DNA from: Pseudoxanthomonas sp. CF125
GTDB lineage: Bacteria > Pseudomonadota > Gammaproteobacteria > Xanthomonadales > Xanthomonadaceae
DNA length: 64,000 bases
Assembly: GCF_900104085.1 (NCBI RefSeq)
Contig: NZ_FNLD01000001.1
Location: 537,048-601,047 of the forward strand
Direction: 5' to 3'
Shown in pieces: positions 52,135-64,000 of the stretch. The stretch's first letter is position 1. Each line of letters opens with the position of its first letter. A model generated the notes under the pieces. The model had not been told where the DNA came from, did not search any database, and was given only the letters and a program-made list of their open reading frames with translations. The position numbers and the translations under genes were made by a program.

Positions 52135-53340
52135 ATGACTACCTCTATCCGCATCTCCAAGCGCGCCCAGGGCCTCACCAGCTCGGCGATCCGTGAAATT
52201 CTGAAAGTGACCGAGCGCCCGGAGGTGATTTCCTTCGCCGGCGGCCTGCCGTCGCCGGATACCTTCCCCATCGAGCGCATGCGCTGGGCCTGCACCAAGG
52301 TGCTGGACGAAGCCCCGCAGGCTGCGCTGCAGTACGGTCCCACCGAGGGCTATACGCCGTTGCGCGAGTGGGTCGCTGCGCGGCTCAGCCAGAACGGCGC
52401 GGCGATCCGCGCCAGCCAGGTGCTGATCACCACCGGTTCGCAGCAGGGCCTGGACCTGCTGGGCAAAGTGCTGATCGACGAAGGCAGTAAGGTGCTGGTG
52501 GAAACCCCCAGCTACCTGGGTGCGCTGCAGGCGTTCTCGCTGTTCCAGCCGGCGTTCTCGGCGATGGAAACCGACGAGGACGGCATCGTCACCGATGCGT
52601 TGACGGCCGAACAGCTGACGGGCGCGCGTTTCATGTACTGCCTGCCCAATTTCCAGAATCCCACCGGACGCCGCCTGCCGCTGGAACGCCGCAAGGCGCT
52701 GCTGGAAAAGGCCATCGCTGCCGGCGTGCCGGTAGTCGAGGACGACCCCTATGGCGAGCTCTGCTACAGCGGCGACGCGCTGCCCAGCCTGCTGTCGATG
52801 GCTCCGGAAAACGTGATCTACATGGGCTCGTTCTCCAAGGTGCTGGCACCGGGCTTGCGCCTGGGCTTCGTGGTCGCGCCTGAAGAACTGCACGGCAAGC
52901 TGGTGCAGGCCAAGCAGGCGGCCGATCTGCATACGCCGTCGTTCTCGCAGCGCATCGTGTATGAAGCCGTGCAGGACGGCTTCCTGGACGCCCACATTCC
53001 CACCATTCGCACTCTGTACGCGAAGCAGTGCGAGTTGATGCTGGCCGCGCTGGACCGTTATTTCCCCTCGGAAGCCAGTTGGAACCAGCCGGCCGGCGGC
53101 ATGTTCATCTGGGTCAATCTGCCCAAGGGCGTGGACAGCGGCACGCTGCTGGCCAAGGCCATCGAGCAGAACGTGGCTTTCGTACCCGGCGCGCCGTTCT
53201 ATGCGGTCGACCCGCAGGCGAACACGCTGCGCCTGTCCTTCGTTACCGTGCCTGCGGAGAAGATCGAGATCGGCATGCAGAAACTCGGCGCGCTGCTGAA
53301 GGCGGAAATCGCCGCGCTCGCGCGGCCCGCGGCCGCTTGA
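52135..53340 (+). CDS. PLP-dependent aminotransferase (fold type I, LysN-like)
   Basis: A 401-residue class I/II aminotransferase. It has the conserved ISFAGGLPSPDTFPIERM at about residue 32-49, LQYGPTEGYTPLREW near 68, and LITTGSQQGLDLLGKV near 98. The PLP lysine is in MGSFSKVLAPGLRLGFV near 236. The group includes 2-aminoadipate transaminases and the aminotransferase part of MocR regulators, but this protein lacks a DNA-binding domain. The amino acid handled is unknown. It is 22 nt before dapB and probably co-transcribed, which hints at an amino acid role. Confidence 0.9.
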   Translation: MTTSIRISKRAQGLTSSAIREILKVTERPEVISFAGGLPSPDTFPIERMRWACTKVLDEAPQAALQYGPTEGYTPLREWVAARLSQNGAAIRASQVLITTGSQQGLDLLGKVLIDEGSKVLVETPSYLGALQAFSLFQPAFSAMETDEDGIVTDALTAEQLTGARFMYCLPNFQNPTGRRLPLERRKALLEKAIAAGVPVVEDDPYGELCYSGDALPSLLSMAPENVIYMGSFSKVLAPGLRLGFVVAPEELHGKLVQAKQAADLHTPSFSQRIVYEAVQDGFLDAHIPTIRTLYAKQCELMLAALDRYFPSEASWNQPAGGMFIWVNLPKGVDSGTLLAKAIEQNVAFVPGAPFYAVDPQANTLRLSFVTVPAEKIEIGMQKLGALLKAEIAALARPAAA

Positions 53341-53362
53341 GCCGGAACGCGGGCAGCTACGC

Positions 53363-54079
53363 ATGAGCGAACAAACGGTGCGACTGCTGATCCACGGCGC
53401 TTCCGGGCGCATGGGCGAGGCCCTGCTGCGCTTGTGCGCGGGGCAGGGCGGTTGCCAGGTGGTTGCCGCCGTTACCCGCAAGTCGCCTGCGCAACGGGTA
53501 ATCGATGGTGTGCCTTTTTTCGCAGCGAAGGAACTGTCCGGGGTTCCCGCATTCGACGTCGCCATCGATTTCAGCCTGCCGGAGGGCTTCGACCCGGTGC
53601 TCGACCTATGCGTGGCCCGTGGTGCCGCGCTGGTGTCGGGAACCACCGGACTGAGCGATGCGCAGCGTGCCGCTCTGGACGAGGCCGCAAAAAAGATCCC
53701 GCTGGTCTGGGCTTCCAATTTCAGCCTGGGCGTGGCGGTGCTGACCGAACTGGTGGAGCGCGCCGCGGCGGCCTTGCCGGGCTGGGATTGCGATGTGGTC
53801 GAAGCCCATCACAACCAGAAGAAAGATGCTCCCTCCGGCACAGCTTTGACCCTGGGCGAAGCCGCGACCGCCAACGGCGCAAAGGTCAACTACGCCAGCC
53901 TGCGAGCTGGCGATATCGTGGGCGAGCACACGGTCCAGTTCACCGGCCTGGGCGAACGCCTGGAATTGGTGCACCGGGCCGGCAACCGCGATATTTTCGC
54001 CCGCGGCGCTTTGCACGCGGCCTCGCGCATTGCCGGCAAGCCTGCTGCGGCCTACCGGGTGCGGGATTTGCTGAACTGA
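53363..54079 (+). CDS. dapB: 4-Hydroxy-tetrahydrodipicolinate reductase
   Basis: NAD(P)H-dependent reductase of lysine and diaminopimelate synthesis (238 aa, shorter than the 273 of E. coli). The Rossmann motif is IHGASGRMGEALL near residue 9-21. The catalytic region HHNQKKDAPSGTALTLGEA near residues 150-168 contains the His and Lys of the family. The C-terminal LAAYRV-like end is present. It is preceded by the aminotransferase gene and followed, after a 182-nt gap, by carA. Confidence 0.95.
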   Translation: MSEQTVRLLIHGASGRMGEALLRLCAGQGGCQVVAAVTRKSPAQRVIDGVPFFAAKELSGVPAFDVAIDFSLPEGFDPVLDLCVARGAALVSGTTGLSDAQRAALDEAAKKIPLVWASNFSLGVAVLTELVERAAAALPGWDCDVVEAHHNQKKDAPSGTALTLGEAATANGAKVNYASLRAGDIVGEHTVQFTGLGERLELVHRAGNRDIFARGALHAASRIAGKPAAAYRVRDLLN

Positions 54080-54146
54080 GCGCCAAGTCCGTGCCGGTTT
54101 CGCCCGGTTGCTGAAAAAACGACTGGCGCCCGCGACCCCGCGCCCG

Positions 54147-54152
54147 TACAAT
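54147..54152 (+). promoter_or_regulatory. Candidate -10 element before carA
   Basis: TACAAT occurs 110 nt upstream of the carA start. A convincing -35 box is not visible. The leader that follows is GC-rich; I saw no clear attenuator. Confidence 0.3.
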
Positions 54153-54261
54153 TCTCGCTCGCCTGATACCCACCGCCACGGACCGGAGAAATACCGAGTT
54201 CGCGGTTTCTTGCAGCCGCAAGTTGGAGGGACAGGGTTCCTTCACCCCCAAGGCGAGCCCA

Positions 54262-55386
54262 GTGACCCAACCCGCAATCCTCGTACTCGAAGACGGCACC
54301 GTATTCGAGGGCGAATCCGTAGGCGCGAGTGGCCTTTCCGCAGGCGAGGTGGTGTTCAACACTGCCATGACCGGCTATCAGGAAGTCCTCACCGATCCCT
54401 CCTACGCCCGCCAACTGGTCACTTTGACCTATCCCCATATCGGCAACACCGGCTGCACGGACCAGGACGACGAAGCGCGCCAGGTCTGGTCCGCCGGCCT
54501 GATCGTGCGCGACGTGCCGCGCCGCCCCAGCAACTGGCGCAACCAGCAGGCGCTGCCCGAATGGCTGGCGCAGCGCAACGTGGTGGCCATCGCCGGCATC
54601 GACACCCGCAAGCTGACCCGCATCCTGCGCGATCGCGGTTCGCAGAACGGCGCGCTGATGGCCGGCGGGATCGATGTCGAAGCGGCCCTTGAAGCCGCGC
54701 GCAAGTTCCCCGGCCTGAAGGGCATGGACCTGGCCAAGGTGGTTTCCACTACCCAGAGTTACCCGTGGAAAGACGGGCAACTGAATCTGGATACGGGGAT
54801 TCCCGTCAACGCACAGGCCAAATTCAAAGTCGTTGCCTACGATTTCGGCGTCAAACTGAACATCCTGCGCATGCTGGCCGAGCGCGGCTGCGAAGTGACC
54901 GTGGTACCTGCGCAGACCTCCGCTGCGGATGCGCTGGCGCTCAAGCCCGACGGCGTGTTCCTGTCCAATGGTCCCGGCGATCCGGAACCGTGCGATTACG
55001 CGATCGCCGCGATCGGCGAGTTCGTCGCCATGAAGATCCCGACCTTCGGCATCTGCCTGGGCCACCAGTTGCTTGCGCTCGCAGCAGGCGCCAAGACCTT
55101 GAAGATGGGCCACGGCCACCACGGCGCCAACCACCCGGTGCAGGATCTCGATAGCGGCCGGGTGATGATCACTTCGCAGAACCACGGCTTCGCGGTCGAT
55201 GAAACGACGCTGCCGGCCAATGTGCGCGTGACCCATCGCTCGCTGTTCGACGGCACCAACCAAGGCATCGAGTTGACCGATGCGCCGGCGTTCTCGTTTC
55301 AGGGGCATCCGGAAGCTTCGCCGGGGCCGCGCGATGTAAGCCCACTGTTCGATCGATTCGTGGCATCGATGGGCGCTGCGGCATGA
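54262..55386 (+). CDS. carA: Carbamoyl-phosphate synthase small subunit
   Basis: Glutaminase subunit (374 aa) that feeds ammonia to CarB for arginine and pyrimidine synthesis. The start is GTG, giving [22 protein letters not shown], which matches the family N-terminus. The class I glutamine amidotransferase domain has the catalytic Cys in [16 protein letters not shown] near residue 265 and His/Glu in [13 protein letters not shown] near residue 348. A secreted peptidase gene lies between it and carB. Confidence 0.96.
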   Translation: MTQPAILVLEDGTVFEGESVGASGLSAGEVVFNTAMTGYQEVLTDPSYARQLVTLTYPHIGNTGCTDQDDEARQVWSAGLIVRDVPRRPSNWRNQQALPEWLAQRNVVAIAGIDTRKLTRILRDRGSQNGALMAGGIDVEAALEAARKFPGLKGMDLAKVVSTTQSYPWKDGQLNLDTGIPVNAQAKFKVVAYDFGVKLNILRMLAERGCEVTVVPAQTSAADALALKPDGVFLSNGPGDPEPCDYAIAAIGEFVAMKIPTFGICLGHQLLALAAGAKTLKMGHGHHGANHPVQDLDSGRVMITSQNHGFAVDETTLPANVRVTHRSLFDGTNQGIELTDAPAFSFQGHPEASPGPRDVSPLFDRFVASMGAAA

Positions 55387-55480
55387 CGCAGCGCCGCAGC
55401 GGTGATTTGCGATGGATGTTGGAAGAGTGACTAGAGAACGGCATGCAAGCCGCGTTTGGAATTCAAAAAGGGAATTGGAT

Positions 55481-57385
55481 ATGAAGTTGCTTAGTCGATT
55501 GGCCTTGATGCTGGTATTGCTTCCTTCGCTGCTGATGGCACGCGAGGTGCCCATCCAGGATTTCTTCAAGGATCCGGAGTTTTCTTCCGTCACGCTCTCG
55601 CCCGATGGCAAGCACATGGCTGTCACGGTGCCCCAGGCGGACCGAACGGTGCTGGCCGTGTTGCGTGTGTCGGACCAAGGATTGGTGGGCAAGTGGGACT
55701 ACGGCGAGAACCGTCATTTCCGCGAAGTGCTGTGGGCGAACAACAACCGTCTGCTGTTCCGCGTTGGTTTCAAGACTGGCAAGTTCGATTTCGAGACCGG
55801 GAAAGCGGACCTGTACGCTTCCAATATCGATGGCGGCGGGCGCATCGATATTCCGAACGGAAACTATTACGACATACTCGATCTCACGCCGTCCGATCCC
55901 GACACAGTGCTGGTTCAGCGCTCGGTGGAGAGCGCGTTCCTGTTCAAACTCAATGTCAACAACGGCAAGATCACGACCGTTGCCACCGCCCCCGTGCGGT
56001 ACGGCAGTTTCTTGCTCGACCATGACGGCAAAGTGCGCTATGTCTCTGGTGAAATGGATGACGGCCGTTCGCTGACTTATCGCCGCGACGGCGAAAAATG
56101 GACGCAGATACACGAAAGCGAGCGTGGCGGCGCTACCTACCGCCCCTTGGGCTTTGCCGCGGACAACAAACGCGTCTACGTCGCCAAGGGCGTGGACGGA
56201 AAGCCCGAATCGATAGTCTTGCTGAACCTGGATACGCGCGAGGAAGAACAGCTGTCCAATAACGGCACAGTCAGTCCTTCTGACTATTTGTGGAGCTCCG
56301 ATGAAAAAACGCTGCTGGCCGTCTTTTACGAAGATGGAATCCCATATTGGGATTTCGTCGCGCCGGACCACCCCGAAACCAAGGTCTACGCAGGCTTGGT
56401 GAAGGCATTCCCAGGCAAGGCTGTGACATTTCTCGATACGACCCAGGATGGGCGGTACATCGGTCTGCGTGCGTATTCCGATACCGCACCCAGCGAAGCC
56501 TTCATGTTCGACCGCGAAACGGGGAAAGCCAAGTTCCTGACAGCGAGCCGCGACTGGATCAAGCCCGCCGAGATGTCGATCATGAAGCCCATTGAGGTCA
56601 AGGCACGCGACGGCTTGGTGCTGCATGGCTATCTGACCATTCCCAACGGCAGCGATGGCAAGAACCTTCCGCTCATCGTCAATCCGCACGGCGGCCCGCA
56701 CGGCCCCCGCGATGAGTGGCATTTCAATCCGGAAGTGCAGCTGTTCGCCAACCGCGGCTATGCCGTGTTGCAGATCAACTATCGTGGTTCCGGCGGCTAT
56801 GGCAACGCCTTCGAGCGCGCCGGATACCGGAAGTGGGGCACCACCATGCAGGACGATCTGACCGATTCGGTCAAGTGGGCCATCGGTCAGGGCATCGCCG
56901 ATCGCAACCGCGTCTGCATTTACGGCGCTTCCTATGGCGGCTACGCCGCCTTGATGAGTGTCGTGCGCGAGCCCGACCTCTACAAGTGCACGGTGGGCTA
57001 TGTGGGTGTCTACGATCTGGATATCCAACGGACCGCCAGCGATACCGCAGAGATCAAGGCCGGCCAGAGCTATCTCAACGACGTCTATCCAACGACTGTA
57101 GGCGAGCGCCGGGCGCAGTCGCCCGCATATGGGGTCGACCGCATCAAAGTGCCCATCATGCTGGTGCAGGGCGAGAAGGATGTGCGCGTGCCTATTAAAA
57201 ACATGAACTTCCTGATCAGTCAGCTGAAATCGGTCGGCAAGCAGCCTGAGGAAGTGATCGTCGAAAAGAAAGAAGCCCACGGGTTTCAGGACCTGGGCAA
57301 CCAGATCAACCTTTATACCAAGATGCTTGTCTTCTTCGACAAGTACATCGGTCCGGCAAGCGCATCCGCGCAAGTCGCCAAGTAA
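55481..57385 (+). CDS. Secreted S9-family (prolyl oligopeptidase-like) peptidase
   Basis: A 634-residue serine peptidase with a signal peptide ([20 protein letters not shown]). The N-terminal half is a beta-propeller ([35 protein letters not shown]). The catalytic domain has the nucleophile Ser in [14 protein letters not shown] near residue 484, Asp in QGEKDVRVP near 567 and His in KEAHGFQDL near 600. It is the dipeptidyl-peptidase/acylaminoacyl-peptidase type; substrate unknown. Its base use appears more AT-rich than neighbours around 56270-56350. It starts 95 nt after carA and ends 17 nt before carB, which is unusual. Confidence 0.93.
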   Translation: MKLLSRLALMLVLLPSLLMAREVPIQDFFKDPEFSSVTLSPDGKHMAVTVPQADRTVLAVLRVSDQGLVGKWDYGENRHFREVLWANNNRLLFRVGFKTGKFDFETGKADLYASNIDGGGRIDIPNGNYYDILDLTPSDPDTVLVQRSVESAFLFKLNVNNGKITTVATAPVRYGSFLLDHDGKVRYVSGEMDDGRSLTYRRDGEKWTQIHESERGGATYRPLGFAADNKRVYVAKGVDGKPESIVLLNLDTREEEQLSNNGTVSPSDYLWSSDEKTLLAVFYEDGIPYWDFVAPDHPETKVYAGLVKAFPGKAVTFLDTTQDGRYIGLRAYSDTAPSEAFMFDRETGKAKFLTASRDWIKPAEMSIMKPIEVKARDGLVLHGYLTIPNGSDGKNLPLIVNPHGGPHGPRDEWHFNPEVQLFANRGYAVLQINYRGSGGYGNAFERAGYRKWGTTMQDDLTDSVKWAIGQGIADRNRVCIYGASYGGYAALMSVVREPDLYKCTVGYVGVYDLDIQRTASDTAEIKAGQSYLNDVYPTTVGERRAQSPAYGVDRIKVPIMLVQGEKDVRVPIKNMNFLISQLKSVGKQPEEVIVEKKEAHGFQDLGNQINLYTKMLVFFDKYIGPASASAQVAK

Positions 57386-57402
57386 TCCGGAAAGCGAACC
57401 CC

Positions 57403-60644
<3,242 letters not shown>

Positions 60645-60648
<4 letters not shown>

Positions 60649-61121
60649 GAGCGCCACTGACAATGAAAGGCGCGCAACGTTTGCGCGACGAGCTGGACCA
60701 GCTGAAATCGGTGAAGCGTCCCGAGGTCATCACCGCCATCGCCGAAGCGCGTGCGCACGGCGACCTGAAGGAAAACGCCGAGTACCACGCCGCGCGCGAG
60801 CAGCAGAGCTTCATCGAAGGCCGCATCAAGCAGTTGGAAGGCGAGCTTTCGCACGCAGAAGTCATCGACGTGGCCCAGCTCAACGCCGGTTCGCGCGTGG
60901 TCTTCGGCGCCACCGTGACCCTGGCCGATGTGGAAACCGACGAAGAGAAGAAGTACCAGATCGTCGGTGACCTGGAAGCGGACATCAAGCTGGCCATGAT
61001 CGCCATTTCCTCGCCGCTGGCCCGTGCCCTGATCGGCAAGAACGAAGGCGATTCGGTGGTCATCGACGCGCCCGCCGGCCAGCGCGAGTACGAAATCGTC
61101 AGCGTCGCGTACGCGGGCTGA
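60645..61121 (+). CDS. greA: Transcription elongation factor GreA
   Basis: A 158-residue factor that rescues backtracked RNA polymerase. The start [21 protein letters not shown], then [28 protein letters not shown] as coiled coil with the acidic tip, and a C-terminal domain ending [10 protein letters not shown]. It overlaps carB by 4 nt and is followed by rpfE after 11 nt. Confidence 0.97.
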
Positions 61122-61132
61122 GCGAACCACCG

Positions 61133-62053
61133 ATGGCCTCGGCAACGCTGCTGCTGTCCGCGCGTTCGCGGTTCGCGGGCCGGCCGTTGCCGGCGGCGTT
61201 CGCCAAGGCGCTGGCGCAGGCCGATCGCCAGAGCGGCTCTGCAGGCGAAAGCGAACAGTTGCGCCGTCATTTCCAGCTGATCCCGGACCACTGGCCGGTC
61301 GCAGCGCTTACCCGGCAGCTGGATGCCGGCGATGCCGCGCAGTCGTCGTGGCTGCGGGTGGATCCCGCGCATGTGGCGCCGGACATGGGCGGGGCGCGGA
61401 TGCTTTCGCATGGCGAGGCGTTGGCGCTCACCGCTGAAGATAGCGCCCAGTTGCTGCCGGCGCTGCGGCCGTTGTTCGGCGATGCCGGGTTCGCCCTGGA
61501 TGCGCCGCGGCCTTCGCGCTGGTACCTGCGCCTTCCGCGCGAATCGAAACTGCCGGCGTTCGCCGCGCCCGACGAAGTACTGGGCGAAGACCTGTTCGTG
61601 CATCTGCCCGAAGGCGACCTGGGACGCCGCTGGCGCGCGTTGCTCACCGAAACCCAAGTGGTCCTGCACAACCATCCCTGGAACGCCATGCGCGCATCGC
61701 TGGGTAAACCGGCGGTCAATTCCCTGTGGTTCTGGGGCGCAGGCACGCTGCCGGATTTCGTGCGCACGCATTACAAACAGGTCAAAGGCAATGAGATCCT
61801 GCTGCGCGCATTGGCCGGCGCCGCGGGAGTGTCGGCTACGGCCGATGATGGCGGGGAAGTCGATGCGCTGGTCGACCTGCGCCATCTGCGCGATCTGGAC
61901 CTGGTCGCCCACGAGGCCGTGCAACCCCTACTGGAAGCGGTGCGCAAGCGCGAACTGCAATCGCTGACGCTCGACTTCGAGGATGGCGCGATTTTCCACC
62001 TGCGCCGCGACCAGCGCTGGCGATTCTGGCGCAGGCCGTTGGCGAAGCTGTAA
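61133..62053 (+). CDS. rpfE: RpfE-type regulatory protein
   Basis: A 306-residue soluble protein of the family annotated in Xanthomonas as RpfE, a gene near the rpf (regulation of pathogenicity factors) cluster. The order greA-rpfE-recJ matches that locus. Long runs such as VVLHNHPWNAMRASLGKPAVNSLWFWGAG near residues 180-210 are the conserved centre, and the protein is sometimes loosely annotated as phosphoglycerate mutase. Its molecular function is not known. No signal peptide. Assignment rests mainly on synteny. Confidence 0.75.
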   Translation: MASATLLLSARSRFAGRPLPAAFAKALAQADRQSGSAGESEQLRRHFQLIPDHWPVAALTRQLDAGDAAQSSWLRVDPAHVAPDMGGARMLSHGEALALTAEDSAQLLPALRPLFGDAGFALDAPRPSRWYLRLPRESKLPAFAAPDEVLGEDLFVHLPEGDLGRRWRALLTETQVVLHNHPWNAMRASLGKPAVNSLWFWGAGTLPDFVRTHYKQVKGNEILLRALAGAAGVSATADDGGEVDALVDLRHLRDLDLVAHEAVQPLLEAVRKRELQSLTLDFEDGAIFHLRRDQRWRFWRRPLAKL

Positions 62054-62054
62054 C

Positions 62055-63779
62055 GTGGCCCAAACCCCAAGGATCCGTCGACGCCAGATCGACGCGACGG
62101 GAAGCTGGCCGGAGAACTTTTCGCCGCTGTTGCGCCGCATCTACGCCGGGCGCGGCGCCACCAGCCTGGAACAGGCGCAGCCGAAGTTGGCACAACTGCT
62201 GCCACCCGAAACCCTGGGCGGGCTGACGGAAGCCACCGCCTTGCTCGCAGATGCGATAGCGGCGAACAGTCATATCGTCGTGGTCGGCGACTTCGACTGC
62301 GACGGCGCCACCGCCTGCGCGGTGGGCGTGCGTGGGCTGCGCATGCTCGGCGCCACGCGCGTGACCCCGGCGGTGCCCAACCGCATGTTGCACGGCTACG
62401 GCCTGTCGCCGGCGCTGGTAGGCGAACTCGCCGGGCTGCAGCCCGATCTGCTGGTGACCGTCGACCACGGCATCGCCTGCCATGCGGGCATTGCGGCAGC
62501 CAAGGCCTTGGGCTGGAAGGTGCTGGTCACCGATCACCATCTCCCCGGTGAGGCGCTGCCGCCGGCCGACGCCATCGTCAATCCCAATCTGCGCGGCGAT
62601 GCGTTCCCCAGCAAGATGCTGGCCGGCGTGGGGGTGATGTTCTATGTGCTGTTGGCGTTGCGGAAGAAACTGCGCGAGCAGGGAGCGTTGACACAAGGCG
62701 AGCCTGACCTTTCCACGTTGCTCGACTTGGTCGCAGTAGGCACCATCGCCGATCTCGTTCCGCTGGACGTCAACAATCGCGCCCTGGTCGGCGCCGGGCT
62801 GCGACGACTGCGCGCAGGACAGGGATGCGCCGGACTGCGCGCGCTCATCGAAGTGTCCGGCCGTGAGGCCGCACGCCTGACGACTGCCGACATAGGTTTC
62901 GCCATCGGGCCGCGGCTCAATGCCGCCGGGCGTCTGGAAGACATGGCCATCGGCATCGAATGCCTGCTCAGCGACGACGCCACCCAGGCCTACGAGCTCG
63001 CTCAGATATTGAACGGCATCAACGCAGAACGCCGTGGCGTGCAACAGCAGATGGTGGACGAAGCCGAAGCCGCCATGGAACGAATCGAGAGCCAGGGCGA
63101 TCTGCAGACGCCGATCGCAGTGTGCCTGTTCGATGCGGAATGGCATCCAGGCGTAGTCGGTCTGGTGGCATCGAAGATGAAGGAAAAGCTGCACCGCCCG
63201 GTGATCGCCTTCGCACCTTCGGAGCCCGGCAGCAGCAGCCTGCGCGGCTCGGCCCGTTCCATTCCCGGCTTCCACATCCGCGACGCGCTGGCCAATGTGG
63301 ATGCCGCGCATCCGGGATTGATGGGCAAGTTCGGCGGCCACGCCATGGCGGCGGGGCTCAGTCTGGAAGAAAGCGAATTCGCCCGCTTCCAGGCCGCCTT
63401 CCGCGGACAGGTCGAAGCGATGATGGACCCAGCGATGCTGCATGCGGAACTGCTCAGCGACGGCGAACTGTCGGCGGAGGAGTTCGCCGCAGCCAACGCC
63501 GAGGCGCTGCGCAACGGCGGGCCGTGGGGGCAGGGCTATGGCGAGCCGCTGTTCGATGGCGTGTTCGAAGTAATCGACTGGCGCGTGGTCGGCGAACGCC
63601 ACCTCAAGCTGGCCCTGCGCGCAGAGGGCCGCCGCGAACCTCTCAATGCCATCCATTTCGGCGGCTGGCGCGAGCAAGAACCCGAGCCGCGCCTGCGGAT
63701 CGCCTATCGCCTGGTGCCCGACGACTACCGTGGCGGCAACGCCATCCAGTTGATCGTAGAACACCGCGAAGCCCTGTAG
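62055..63779 (+). CDS. recJ: Single-strand DNA exonuclease RecJ
   Basis: A 574-residue 5'-to-3' exonuclease acting in recombination and repair. The DHH phosphoesterase motifs are VVVGDFDCDGATACAVG near residue 73, TVDHGIACHAG near 135 and VTDHHLPGEALPPADA near 159. The DHHA1 domain is near residue 350-430 (KFGGHAMAAGLSLEE). The GTG at 62055 starts 1 nt after the rpfE stop and gives the family length (E. coli 577); reading further upstream enters rpfE. Confidence 0.96.
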   Translation: MAQTPRIRRRQIDATGSWPENFSPLLRRIYAGRGATSLEQAQPKLAQLLPPETLGGLTEATALLADAIAANSHIVVVGDFDCDGATACAVGVRGLRMLGATRVTPAVPNRMLHGYGLSPALVGELAGLQPDLLVTVDHGIACHAGIAAAKALGWKVLVTDHHLPGEALPPADAIVNPNLRGDAFPSKMLAGVGVMFYVLLALRKKLREQGALTQGEPDLSTLLDLVAVGTIADLVPLDVNNRALVGAGLRRLRAGQGCAGLRALIEVSGREAARLTTADIGFAIGPRLNAAGRLEDMAIGIECLLSDDATQAYELAQILNGINAERRGVQQQMVDEAEAAMERIESQGDLQTPIAVCLFDAEWHPGVVGLVASKMKEKLHRPVIAFAPSEPGSSSLRGSARSIPGFHIRDALANVDAAHPGLMGKFGGHAMAAGLSLEESEFARFQAAFRGQVEAMMDPAMLHAELLSDGELSAEEFAAANAEALRNGGPWGQGYGEPLFDGVFEVIDWRVVGERHLKLALRAEGRREPLNAIHFGGWREQEPEPRLRIAYRLVPDDYRGGNAIQLIVEHREAL

Positions 63780-63884
63780 AGCCGGGTGGGCTCCGCATGG
63801 GTCCGTCATCGAAGCAGCCCATCAACCCCGTTTCCGGAAGCCGCACGTTTGTCGGCTCACCTATCCCAGGACAAACAGATAATC

Positions 63885-64000
63885 ATGCGCAGGATCGCCA
63901 AGCCCGTATTCCTCTGGATCGCAAGTTTCGCCTGCGTGGCCTTCGCTACATTGGGCACGGCACAGAACCTCACCGCGCCGCGTACTCCGCCATTGCTTCA
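63885..64000 (+). CDS. Start of a secreted protein, cut by window edge
   Basis: The first 38 codons of an open frame that runs off the right edge. The N-terminus (RRIAKPVFLWIASFACVAFA) is a plausible signal peptide with cleavage after GTA or VAFA. An AGGA lies about 14 nt upstream, farther than usual, so the start is not certain. The family cannot be judged. Confidence 0.5.
   Translation, partial: MRRIAKPVFLWIASFACVAFATLGTAQNLTAPRTPPLL

Overview
The window is a 64 kb stretch of high-GC chromosomal DNA from a gammaproteobacterium of the Xanthomonadaceae/Lysobacteraceae type (Xanthomonas, Stenotrophomonas, Lysobacter and Pseudoxanthomonas relatives). The evidence is gene order and content: recN / hrcA-grpE-dnaK-dnaJ / dapB-carA-carB-greA-rpfE-recJ, fur divergent from bamE (omlA), a 1,685-residue NAD-dependent glutamate dehydrogenase, a kynurenine-to-2-aminomuconate gene set, and many GTAG-headed palindromic REP elements like those of Stenotrophomonas. 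The genus cannot be fixed by reading alone. No phage, insertion sequence, CRISPR array or plasmid function is visible.

Layout. 1-3.1 kb: an RND efflux operon (tetR-type regulator, membrane-fusion lipoprotein, permease cut by the left edge). 3.4-11 kb: the large glutamate dehydrogenase, nadK, a small secreted protein and a cytosolic 5'-nucleotidase. 11-24.6 kb: a long minus-strand run whose core is tryptophan/kynurenine catabolism (kmo, kynU, 2-amino-3-carboxymuconate-6-semialdehyde decarboxylase, 3-hydroxyanthranilate dioxygenase, RidA-type deaminase, muconic-semialdehyde dehydrogenase). A carbonic anhydrase, a secreted protein and an unknown 152-residue protein are woven in, with sbcB and two DUF genes at its end and an SDR, a PaiB-like flavoprotein and two small genes at its start. 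24.7-31.5 kb: asnS, an IscA-like protein, a DUF885 metallopeptidase, rpsF-rpsR-rplI and dnaB. 31.6-39.5 kb: a hypothetical protein, alr, a wax-ester/DGAT acyltransferase, an OmpA-type lipoprotein, maa, a beta-lactamase-fold lipoprotein and a divergent LysR/NmrA-like pair.

39.6-44.8 kb is the trans-translation neighbourhood: ssrA (tmRNA), then an unusual 823-residue alpha/beta-hydrolase plus subtilisin-protease fusion, then smpB, ratA, rnfH, bamE and fur. 45-52 kb: recN and the heat-shock cluster with a sigma-32-like promoter before dnaK. 52-64 kb: an aminotransferase, dapB, carA, a secreted S9 peptidase inserted between carA and carB, carB, greA, rpfE, recJ and the start of another secreted protein.

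The most unusual protein is the hydrolase-subtilase fusion at 40105-42576. The most pervasive unexplained structure is the set of about 15 REP/inverted-repeat elements in most intergenic gaps, falling into several sequence families. Some lie inside operons, and in four cases the GTAG head supplies the stop codon of the neighbouring gene. Several genes (nadK, the 5'-nucleotidase, alr, hrcA, the aminotransferase) have a -10-like hexamer 5-6 nt before the start codon and no Shine-Dalgarno sequence, which suggests leaderless mRNAs.
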